DNA of 11,934 nt from Gammaproteobacteria bacterium (GTDB lineage: Bacteria > Pseudomonadota > Gammaproteobacteria > Steroidobacterales > Steroidobacteraceae), in assembly GCA_030038645.1 (NCBI GenBank), contig JASHSR010000544.1, forward strand, positions 1-11,934, in the 5' to 3' direction. Shown piece after piece: positions 6,756 through 11,934 of this stretch. Within the stretch, counting starts at the first letter, position 1. Each line of letters begins with the position of its first letter. The notes under the pieces are model-generated. The model had not been told where the DNA came from and ran no database searches. It worked only from the letters and a program-made list of their open reading frames with translations. A program made the position numbers and the translations under genes.

Positions 6756-6803
6756 CTGGAATTCGGCACGCGGATTTGATATGGCGGATGCTCGTGCTCG
6801 GCG

Positions 6804-8411
6804 CTAGCGCGCGCCGTTCGCACCGTTCGCATCGCTCGTATCGTTCGCGCACGACACGCGGCCGGACGAATCCCTGAGGCAGGCATCGATCTCGAATCCC
6901 ACGACGCTCGGGCCGGGATCGACGAGCGCGATCTCCGCATCGACGCGCTGGCCCGCGGCGAGGTACGAGCGCTCGGCGCTCGTCTTGGGCAGGTACGCAT
7001 CCGGCGGAACATCGCGCGCTGCAACACGATTGCCGAAGCGGTCCTGCACCGTGACGCGCAGCAAGGGCAGCGGCTGCCGTCTCGTCGCCGTGTTCTTGAT
7101 GCTCGCGCGGACGGTGAGCGCACCGGGATTCTCGGGACCTGCGATCGCGCCGAGCTGGCGGACCTCGTAGGCGGTGACATCCCAGTGCGGCTCGAGCGGC
7201 ATGCCGAGAATCGCATAGACCGCCGTGAGCGGCGGTCGAAGCCAATCGATGTGCGCAAGCCGATCGCGGTAGTGATGCACGATCTGCGCGGCGAGGATCA
7301 GCACGAGCACTGCACTGCCGAGCTGCAACGCACGGTCGAGGCCGCGAGGCGCCGGCGCCGCGGCGGAGTCCGGCTCGAGCATGTCGTCCGCCGAGCCCGA
7401 CGGGTCATGCGGCGTATCCAAGCGCTCCGCGGCGTACGGGGCGTCGGAAGCGCCCGCGACACTCGAGACCTGCGAGCTCGATACGGCGTGCGAGCCGCTC
7501 GAAATCTGCGAGCTGGCAGGAGCCTGCGAGCTGGTAGGAGTCTGCAAGCTGCCTAGAGCCTGCGACCTGTCGAGAGTCTGCGAGGCGTCAGGAGCCTGCG
7601 CGCTGCCAAGCGCCTGCGAGCCGTCAGGGGCATCGGGCGATCGCGAGACGTCATCGGTCTGCGCGACGGAGCCCCCGGCCGGGGCGCTCTGAGCGCCGAT
7701 CCCTTTCAGGAGCGACTCGAGATCCGCGAGCTCGAACTCGTCCGTTTTCTCGAACTCCGTTGAATCGAGCTCGAGCTGTGCGGTCTCCGCGGGTCGCGCG
7801 TGCTCCGCCGCCGTACCCTCGGGTCGAGCGTGCTCAGGCGGCGCATGCTCAGGCGGCGCGTGGTCGGGTCGCGTGCTCTCAAGCCGCGCGCCCTCGGGCG
7901 GCGTGTGGTCAGGCCGTGCACCCGCGGGCGGAGCGTCTTCCGGCCGAGCGTCGTCGTGCTGCGCGCTCTCGCGCTGCACATCCTCGCGCTGCACTTCCTC
8001 GTGCGGCACATCCTCGTGCGGCGCGTCCTCGCGCGGCGCATCCTCGCTGCGGAGGATGATGGTCTCGGAGCGGCCGGTCGAGCCGTCCTCGTCGAGCTGC
8101 GGCTCGACGAAGACCTCCGATACGTCCGTCGCCACCGGATCGAACTCTAGCGCGGCATCGGAGATCGGCTCGGCAGCGGGAGCAGCGGGAGCAGCGGGGC
8201 CTGCCTGCACGTTCGGCCGAGCGGCCGGCGGCCCGGCGCCCGCGGCAGCGCGCTCCTCGCGAGCGAGCACCGCCTGCTGCTCGTCGGAGAGCCCGACCAG
8301 CGCGTTGAACACGTTCGAGCAGCGGCCACAGCGCACGTACCCCTGCGCCACGCGCAGGTCCGCGGCGGTGACGACGAGCTTCAGGCTGCACTTCGGGCAA
8401 ACGGTGAACAT
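6804..8411 (-). CDS. DUF3426 membrane protein with N-terminal MJ0042-type zinc ribbon and tandem peptide repeats
   Basis: Function unknown. A zinc ribbon opens the protein: CPKC (Cys5, Cys8) and CGRC (Cys28, Cys31), in the MJ0042 zinc-finger layout. Residues about 50-355 are low complexity and should be disordered: an Ala/Pro stretch, then 18 tandem five-residue units (123-212; typical EDAPR, EHAPP), a more ordinary acidic segment (LDSTEFEKTDEFELADLESLLKGIG, about 215-239), then nine or ten six-residue units (265-318/324; typical SQALGS). One membrane helix follows (about 361-379), then a C-terminal domain (about 405-525) matching the DUF3426 pattern, including LTVRASIKNTA and LRVTVQDRFGNRV. 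At 535 residues it is longer than I would expect for this family, because of the repeats. It starts 3 bases after the prmA stop, the neighbour it has in other gammaproteobacteria. Topology (ribbon cytoplasmic, C-domain periplasmic) is inference. Confidence 0.85.
   Translation of the reverse strand: MFTVCPKCSLKLVVTAADLRVAQGYVRCGRCSNVFNALVGLSDEQQAVLAREERAAAGAGPPAARPNVQAGPAAPAAPAAEPISDAALEFDPVATDVSEVFVEPQLDEDGSTGRSETIILRSEDAPREDAPHEDVPHEEVQREDVQRESAQHDDARPEDAPPAGARPDHTPPEGARLESTRPDHAPPEHAPPEHARPEGTAAEHARPAETAQLELDSTEFEKTDEFELADLESLLKGIGAQSAPAGGSVAQTDDVSRSPDAPDGSQALGSAQAPDASQTLDRSQALGSLQTPTSSQAPASSQISSGSHAVSSSQVSSVAGASDAPYAAERLDTPHDPSGSADDMLEPDSAAAPAPRGLDRALQLGSAVLVLILAAQIVHHYRDRLAHIDWLRPPLTAVYAILGMPLEPHWDVTAYEVRQLGAIAGPENPGALTVRASIKNTATRRQPLPLLRVTVQDRFGNRVAARDVPPDAYLPKTSAERSYLAAGQRVDAEIALVDPGPSVVGFEIDACLRDSSGRVSCANDTSDANGANGAR
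7458..7619 (-). repeat. 18-bp tandem array encoding Ser/Gln six-residue units
   Basis: Nine consecutive 18-base units (a degenerate tenth reaches 7440) encode SQALGS, AQAPDA, SQTLDR, SQALGS, LQTPTS, SQAPAS, SQISSG, SHAVSS and SQVSSV. On plus the same array reads as GAGCTGGCAGGAGCCTGC-like units. Units differ at several bases, so the array is old or diversifying, but the period is exact and frame-preserving. Confidence 0.8.
7776..8045 (-). repeat. 15-bp tandem array encoding acidic/Pro five-residue units
   Basis: Eighteen consecutive 15-base units encode five-residue blocks: EDAPR, EDAPH, EDVPH, EEVQR, EDVQR, ESAQH, DDARP, EDAPP, AGARP, DHTPP, EGARL, ESTRP, DHAPP, EHAPP, EHARP, EGTAA, EHARP and AETAQ. 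Neighbouring units are most alike (for instance the three starting at 8045, and the EHAPP/EHARP pair), as expected from local slippage or unequal exchange. Confidence 0.85.
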
Positions 8412-8414
8412 GGC

Positions 8415-9302
8415 TCAGTCGGCGCGCGGACCCCGCACGCCAGCGAGACCCACCCATTCGTCACACGCGCCAAAGCGATGCATATCAAAGCACGCGCGGT
8501 AAGCGTCTGTCACCTCGATCGCCTGACTCTCGAGCAGGCCGGCAAGCACGACCCAACCGCCCGGTCGGACGAGCTCGGCGAACCGCGACGCGAGCCGGCA
8601 CAGCGGGTCGGACAGTATGTTCGCGAGCAGCACGTTGGCGCCGGGCATCAGCTTCGCCGAGTGTCGGACGGCGAGGACGCGGTTCGCCACGCCGTTGCGA
8701 GCCGCGTTGGACTCCGTCGCGGCAAGCGCTTGCGGATCGATGTCGAAGCACTCGACGCGCTCGGCCCCGAGCTTGGCCGCCGCAAGTCCGAGGATCCCAG
8801 AGCCGCATCCGTAGTCGATCACGCGTGCGCCGGCCTGCAGATGCGCATCGAGCCAGGCGAGGCACATCCCGGTCGTCGGGTGAGTGCCGGTGCCGAATGC
8901 GAGCCCGGGGTCCAGCCGAACGACGATCGCGTCAGGGTCCGTGACCGTCTCGTGAGAGGGCGCGACCCACAGGCGCTCGCCGAAGCGCATGGCATGGAAG
9001 TGCTCGAGCCATTCGCGCTCCCAGGCTCGATCGGCGAGCGCGCGAGCATCGATGGCTTCTGGCCGCAGACCGAGCGCGGCGGCTACCCCTCGAGTGACCG
9101 CCGTCGGCTCGGTCTCGTCGGAAAACAACGCCTGCACGCGCGTCGCCGGCCACAGCCTCACCTCACCCGGCGCCGGCTCGAGCACGGCGTCGTCGCGAGC
9201 GTCCGAGAAAGTCACCGAGAGCGCGCCCGCGGTGAAGCACGCGGCCTCCACGCCGTCGGAGTCGAGCGCGCCGAGGTCGAATGTCAGCTGCAGGAACGGC
9301 AT
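8415..9302 (-). CDS. prmA: Ribosomal protein L11 methyltransferase
   Basis: S-adenosylmethionine-dependent enzyme that trimethylates ribosomal protein L11 in the cytoplasm. The 295 residues compare with 293 in E. coli. The N-terminal L11-recognition part (1-100) is followed by the linker WLEHFHAMRFGERLWVAPS. The Rossmann methyltransferase domain has DPGLAFGTGTHPTT (131-144), motif I VIDYGCGSGILGLAAAKLGA (161-180), the acidic CFDIDP (185-190), and NILSDPL (228-234) where the family usually has NILAGPL. The ATG at 9302 has GAGGG four bases upstream. It lies downstream of accBC, as in Pseudomonas and, with intervening genes, E. coli; the DUF3426 gene begins 3 bases after its stop. Confidence 0.95.
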   Translation of the reverse strand: MPFLQLTFDLGALDSDGVEAACFTAGALSVTFSDARDDAVLEPAPGEVRLWPATRVQALFSDETEPTAVTRGVAAALGLRPEAIDARALADRAWEREWLEHFHAMRFGERLWVAPSHETVTDPDAIVVRLDPGLAFGTGTHPTTGMCLAWLDAHLQAGARVIDYGCGSGILGLAAAKLGAERVECFDIDPQALAATESNAARNGVANRVLAVRHSAKLMPGANVLLANILSDPLCRLASRFAELVRPGGWVVLAGLLESQAIEVTDAYRACFDMHRFGACDEWVGLAGVRGPRAD

Positions 9303-9443
9303 CGGACCCTCGCTCGCGCCGCGGAGCGCCTGCCGCGGTCCAAGGCGCGCGGCGGTGCACCGTCGCCGCGGTCGGCCGGCGCGATCGCAACTCCGGCCCG
9401 CGCTACGGCACAGCCGCGCGGCGCTACGGCAGACCCAGCGGCG
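9303..9443. other. accC-prmA spacer, part of it made of decayed copies of the accC 3' end
   Basis: This 141-base gap is the longest between genes of the aroQ-to-DUF3426 block. Its accC-proximal 41 bases (9403-9443) are two degenerate copies of the end of accC. The remainder is GC-rich with repeated GCCGCGG words and a 5-bp outer pairing GGACC (9304-9308) / GGTCC (9337-9341) near the prmA ribosome site. No open frame or clear promoter is supported. Confidence 0.6.
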
Positions 9444-9464
9444 CTACCGCAGACCCAGGCGGCG
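9403..9464. repeat. Three tandem ~21-bp copies spanning the accC stop codon
   Basis: Read on plus, units begin CTACCGCAGACCCAGG (9444-9464, 21 bases, containing the real accC stop), CTACGGCAGACCCAGC (9424-9443, 20 bases) and CTACGGCACAGCCGCG (9403-9423, 21 bases), each ending GGCG. The first two differ by one substitution and one deleted base; the third is more diverged. On minus each carries a TAG at the same place, so the end of accC with its stop has been copied downstream. Confidence 0.8.
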
Positions 9465-10790
9465 CTCGAGGTAGTGGATATCCTGTCCGCCCGCGCGGAA
9501 CGCGGCGTGATTGAAGATCTCCTGGTGCAGCGCGATGTTCGTGTTGATGCCCTCGATCACCATCTCGGCGAGCGCGTTCTTCATACGCGCGATGGCCGCC
9601 TCGCGCGTCTCGCCGTGCGCGATCACCTTGCCGATCAGCGAGTCGTAGTGCGGCGGAACGCTGTAGCCGGAGTACACGTGGCTGTCCACGCGGATGCCCG
9701 GGCCTCCGGGCGCGTGCCACAGCCTGATGGGGCCGGGCGAGGGCATGAAGGTTTTCGAGTCCTCCGCGTTGATGCGGCACTCGATCGCATGCCCGCGGAT
9801 CTGCACGTCGCCCTGCGTGTAGGGCAGGCGCTCTCCGGCAGCGATGAGAAGCTGCGCCTTCACCAGGTCGATGCCGGTGATCGCCTCCGTCACGGGGTGC
9901 TCGACCTGGATGCGCGTGTTCATCTCGATGAAGTAGAACTCCCCGTCCTCATACAGGAATTCGAGGGTGCCGGCGCTGCGATAGCCGACGGCGCGGCAGG
10001 CCTCGACGCAGCGCTCGCCCATCATCCGGCGCTGGCGAGTGGTGATGCCGGGAGCCGGCGCCTCCTCGATCACCTTCTGATGGCGCCGCTGCATCGAGCA
10101 GTCGCGCTCTCCGAGGTGAATCACGTTCCCGTGGTGGTCGGCGAGCACCTGAAACTCGATGTGGCGCGGGCGCTCCAGGAATTTCTCCATGTACACCTGG
10201 TCGTTGCCGAAAGCGGCGAGCGCTTCCGCCTTCGTGATGTTGATGGCGTTGAGGAGCGAGGCCTCGCTGTGCACGACGCGCATGCCGCGGCCGCCGCCTC
10301 CGCCGGAGGCCTTGATGATGACGGGATAGCCGATGTCCCGGGCAATCCTCAAGTTCTCGTCGGGCTTCTCCTGGCTCAGGTGGCCGTCGGAGCCGGGAAC
10401 GCACGGGACGCCGTGCTGCTTCATGACCTGGATGGCTGAGACCTTGTCGCCCATCGCGCGGATCGTTTCCGCCTTCGGCCCAATGAAGACGAAGCCGCTG
10501 TTCTCGACGCGCTCGGCGAAGTCCGCGTTCTCGGAGAGAAAGCCGTACCCGGGATGGACCGCGACCGAGTCGGTGACCTCGGCGGCGCTGATGATCGCGG
10601 GCATGTTGAGGTAGCTCAGGGCCGACGGCGGCGGGCCGATGCATACGGACTCGTCGGCGAGCAGCACGTGCTTCAGGGTGTAGTCCGCGGTGGAGTGGAC
10701 GGCCACGGTCCGGATCCCCAGCTCGCGGCAGGCGCGCAGGATTCGCAATGCGATCTCGCCACGGTTGGCGATAACGACTTTCTCGAGCAT
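9444..10790 (-). CDS. accC: Biotin carboxylase subunit of acetyl-CoA carboxylase
   Basis: Carboxylates the biotin on AccB with ATP and bicarbonate, the first half of the acetyl-CoA carboxylase reaction that commits carbon to fatty acids. The 448 residues compare with 449 in E. coli. VIANRGEIALRI (6-17) and VHPGYGFLSENADFAE (78-93) mark the N domain. The ATP-grasp core has Lys116, Lys160 followed by the glycine-rich loop ASGGGGGRGMR (161-171), His210, LGERDCSMQRRHQKVIEEAP (226-245), Glu277, FIEMNTRIQVEHPVTE (287-302; Glu289, Asn291, Arg293, Glu297) and Arg339. All catalytic positions known from E. coli appear kept, shifted by one after about residue 116. The ATG is 10 bases after the accB stop with no obvious Shine-Dalgarno. 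The 3' end is tandemly duplicated. Confidence 0.97.
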   Translation of the reverse strand: MLEKVVIANRGEIALRILRACRELGIRTVAVHSTADYTLKHVLLADESVCIGPPPSALSYLNMPAIISAAEVTDSVAVHPGYGFLSENADFAERVENSGFVFIGPKAETIRAMGDKVSAIQVMKQHGVPCVPGSDGHLSQEKPDENLRIARDIGYPVIIKASGGGGGRGMRVVHSEASLLNAINITKAEALAAFGNDQVYMEKFLERPRHIEFQVLADHHGNVIHLGERDCSMQRRHQKVIEEAPAPGITTRQRRMMGERCVEACRAVGYRSAGTLEFLYEDGEFYFIEMNTRIQVEHPVTEAITGIDLVKAQLLIAAGERLPYTQGDVQIRGHAIECRINAEDSKTFMPSPGPIRLWHAPGGPGIRVDSHVYSGYSVPPHYDSLIGKVIAHGETREAAIARMKNALAEMVIEGINTNIALHQEIFNHAAFRAGGQDIHYLERRLGLR

Positions 10791-10800
10791 TTGGTCGGCG

Positions 10801-11247
10801 TTATTCGATGACGAACAGAGGCTGGCCGAACTCGACCGGATCGCCGTTCTTCGCCATGATCGAGGTGACTCGGCCGGCCTTGTCGGCCTCGATCTGGTTC
10901 ATCATCTTCATGGCTTCGATGATGCAGAGCACCTGGCCAGCCTCCACCTCGTCGCCGATCTCGACGAACGGCTTGGCGCCCGGCGTCGACGCCGCGTAGA
11001 AGGTGCCGACCATGGGGGCGGTCACGACGTGCTCGTTGGGGCGGGGCTTCGGCGGGGCGGCCTCCTCCCGCGGTGCGGTTGCGGGGGCCGCGGCGCCGCT
11101 CGTCATCGGCGCGGCCACCGGCGCGTGCATCGCAGCCGACGGCATCCGGCTGATGCGCACCGCCTCCTCGCCCTCCTTGATCTCGATCTCGGCGATGCCG
11201 GACTCCTCCAGCAGCTCGATCAGCTTCTTGACTTTTCGAATATCCAT
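10801..11247 (-). CDS. accB: Biotin carboxyl carrier protein of acetyl-CoA carboxylase
   Basis: Carries the biotin arm between AccC and the carboxyltransferase AccAD. The 148 residues are normal for the family (E. coli 156). Residues 1-35 (DIRKVKKLIELLEESGIAEIEI) form the conserved N-terminal region, residues 36-72 an Ala/Pro-rich mobile linker, and residues about 73-148 the biotinyl domain. Biotin is expected on Lys114 in EAMKMMNQIEAD, within the usual MVGTFYAASTPGAKPFVEIGD ... GDPVEFGQPLFVIE frame; the thumb region typical of AccB-type carriers (TPGAKPF) is present. The ATG has AAGGGGAG 10 bases upstream. accB follows aroQ by 54 bases and precedes accC by 10, the common aroQ-accB-accC order. 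Confidence 0.97.
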   Translation of the reverse strand: MDIRKVKKLIELLEESGIAEIEIKEGEEAVRISRMPSAAMHAPVAAPMTSGAAAPATAPREEAAPPKPRPNEHVVTAPMVGTFYAASTPGAKPFVEIGDEVEAGQVLCIIEAMKMMNQIEADKAGRVTSIMAKNGDPVEFGQPLFVIE

Positions 11248-11257
11248 GCCGAGAGCG

Positions 11258-11265
11258 CTCCCCTT
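11258..11265 (-). promoter_or_regulatory. Shine-Dalgarno AAGGGGAG of accB
   Basis: On minus, AAGGGGAG ends 10 bases before the accB ATG. The rest of the 54-base aroQ-accB spacer holds a small duplication (GGGCTAGC / GGGCTAGG around 11291-11306, covering the aroQ stop) and no terminator. Confidence 0.6.
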
Positions 11266-11301
11266 TGCAGATCGTTCGTTCGTGTGTGACGGGCTAGCGG
11301 G

Positions 11302-11748
11302 CTAGGGCTTGCGCGCCAGGTGCCGCGCGGCGGCCCGCACGGCGACTTCGTAGCCGAACGTGCCGAGACCCACGATGCAGCCGGCCGCGATGTCGGAGAA
11401 GTAGGACTGCCTGCGGAACGGCTCGCGCGCATGAATGTTGGTGAGGTGCACCTCGATGAACGGCAGGCGCACGGCCAGGATGGCGTCCCGCAGGGCGATG
11501 CTCGTGTGGGTGAAGGCGCCGGGATTGACGATCAGGAAGGCGATGCTTTCCCGGGCAGCCTGGTGAACCCGCTCGATGAGCAGATGCTCCGCGTTGCTCT
11601 GAAACGCCACGAGCTCGTGGCCGGCCTCCGCGGCGACGGCGGCCGCGCGGCTCTCGACCGAGGCGAGCGTGTCGGCTCCATAAAGGTCGGGCTCCCGGCT
11701 GCCCAGCAGGTTCAGATTCGGGCCGTTGAGCAACAGAAGACGGGCCAT
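11302..11748 (-). CDS. aroQ: Type II 3-dehydroquinate dehydratase
   Basis: Third step of the shikimate pathway, converting 3-dehydroquinate to 3-dehydroshikimate; type II enzymes are usually dodecamers in the cytoplasm. The 148 residues are the family size. Seen in order: LLLLNGPNLNLLG (4-16), REPDLYG with the likely catalytic Tyr23, FQSNAEHLLIERVHQA (49-64; family form QSNHEGELI), NPGAFTHTSIALRDAI (75-90), and IEVHLTNIHAREPFR (98-112) with the likely catalytic His101, then SYFSDIAAGCIVGLGTFGY. The ATG at 11748 begins the conserved block closely, so no earlier start is needed, although no clear Shine-Dalgarno precedes it. It is the first gene of the right-to-left run visible here and precedes accB, as in many proteobacteria. 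Confidence 0.96.
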   Translation of the reverse strand: MARLLLLNGPNLNLLGSREPDLYGADTLASVESRAAAVAAEAGHELVAFQSNAEHLLIERVHQAARESIAFLIVNPGAFTHTSIALRDAILAVRLPFIEVHLTNIHAREPFRRQSYFSDIAAGCIVGLGTFGYEVAVRAAARHLARKP

Positions 11749-11934
11749 GGGTTGCGATTTCGCCCCGTGAGACTCCGCGGCAAATCTACCCTAATTCGCG
11801 GCAGTTTGGGTACCTTCGCGCGCAGATTGCGCCATTTTGCGGCGTGGCGTGGCGGGGCGGGGCGGCGTGGCGGGGCGACGGACGATGGGGCGACGGCGCG
11901 GAGGGCGGGGCGGGACCGAGTGGCCGGGGGACCG
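11749..11934. promoter_or_regulatory. Upstream region of aroQ-accB-accC
   Basis: No gene is supported in these 186 bases. The aroQ-proximal third is comparatively AT-richer (around 11780-11815) and should hold the promoter; TAGATT on minus is a partial -10 but I find no matching -35 at 17 bases. A 13-base inverted repeat GCGCA-GAT-TGCGC (11820-11832) could be a small operator, unproven. The distal half is a G-run tract, listed separately. Confidence 0.35.
11841..11930 (+). repeat. Low-complexity G-run tract with GGCGT/GGCGG short repeats
   Basis: The tract starts with pentamer-like GGCGT and GGCGG units. Runs of four G occur at 11854-11857, 11859-11862, 11872-11875, 11887-11890 and 11907-11910, of three at 11903-11905 and 11912-11914, and of five at 11926-11930. 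This is compatible with G-quadruplex formation on the plus strand, the template strand for aroQ. It could also be simple slippage-derived sequence upstream of the operon. Confidence 0.5.

Noticed and set aside
6298..7245. A 315-residue start for Fis far upstream
   Set aside because: Only the last 105 residues resemble Fis; the rest overlaps the end of the DUF3426 gene and the promoter, and the ATG at 6615 has a good AGGAG.
7440..8045. CRISPR-like array
   Set aside because: The repeats are contiguous 15- and 18-bp coding units without spacers and stay in frame within a protein.
8478..10439. 653-residue open frame on plus, antisense to prmA and accC
   Set aside because: Same high-GC shadow effect; it crosses the prmA-accC boundary and has no family resemblance.

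Overview
The window is a compact, very GC-rich (roughly two-thirds G+C by eye) stretch of bacterial chromosome made of housekeeping genes. Protein sequences (RhlB, TrxA, Rho, Fis, PurH, AccBC, PrmA) and gene order point to a gammaproteobacterium. The Fis protein, the divergent rhlB / trxA-rho pair and the aroQ-accB-accC-prmA ... fis-purH-purD order are all gammaproteobacterial traits. The high GC and the DUF3426 zinc-ribbon gene suggest a Xanthomonadales/Nevskiales/Steroidobacter-like lineage rather than an enteric; the lineage is inference.

Layout. (1) 1-1231, minus: rhlB, DEAD-box helicase, cut by the window edge at its C-terminus. (2) 1232-1533: divergent intergenic region. (3) 1534-3344, plus: trxA-rho, with a 4-base stop/start overlap. 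TrxA has an unusual C-terminal tail whose DNA is a perfect 10-bp inverted repeat, and Rho has a 61-residue N-terminal extension (RGN-rich, then acidic). (4) 3345-3407: short convergent spacer next to a 17-bp tandem duplication covering the purD stop. (5) 3408-11748, minus: a collinear run transcribed right to left: aroQ, accB, accC, prmA, a DUF3426 zinc-ribbon membrane protein, fis, purH, purD. (6) 11749-11934: the region upstream of aroQ, ending in a G-run-rich low-complexity tract.

How the genes work together. RhlB and Rho both act on RNA (decay and transcription termination) and TrxA is the general thiol reductant. AroQ is a shikimate-pathway step and AccB/AccC start fatty acid synthesis. 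PrmA methylates ribosomal protein L11. Fis is the growth-phase nucleoid protein, and PurH/PurD make purine nucleotides. A good sigma70-type promoter with an exact TATAAT lies between the DUF3426 gene and fis, so fis-purH-purD can be transcribed apart from the upstream acc/prmA block. fis abuts purH (TGAATG) and purH is 4 bases from purD, which suggests translational coupling.

I see no mobile elements, CRISPR array, tRNA or rRNA, and no clearly new defence or metabolic system. The noteworthy points are local: the TrxA tail/hairpin and Rho extension, two kinds of tandem peptide repeats in the DUF3426 protein, small tandem duplications across the stop codons of purD and accC, and the absence of dusB from its usual place next to fis.
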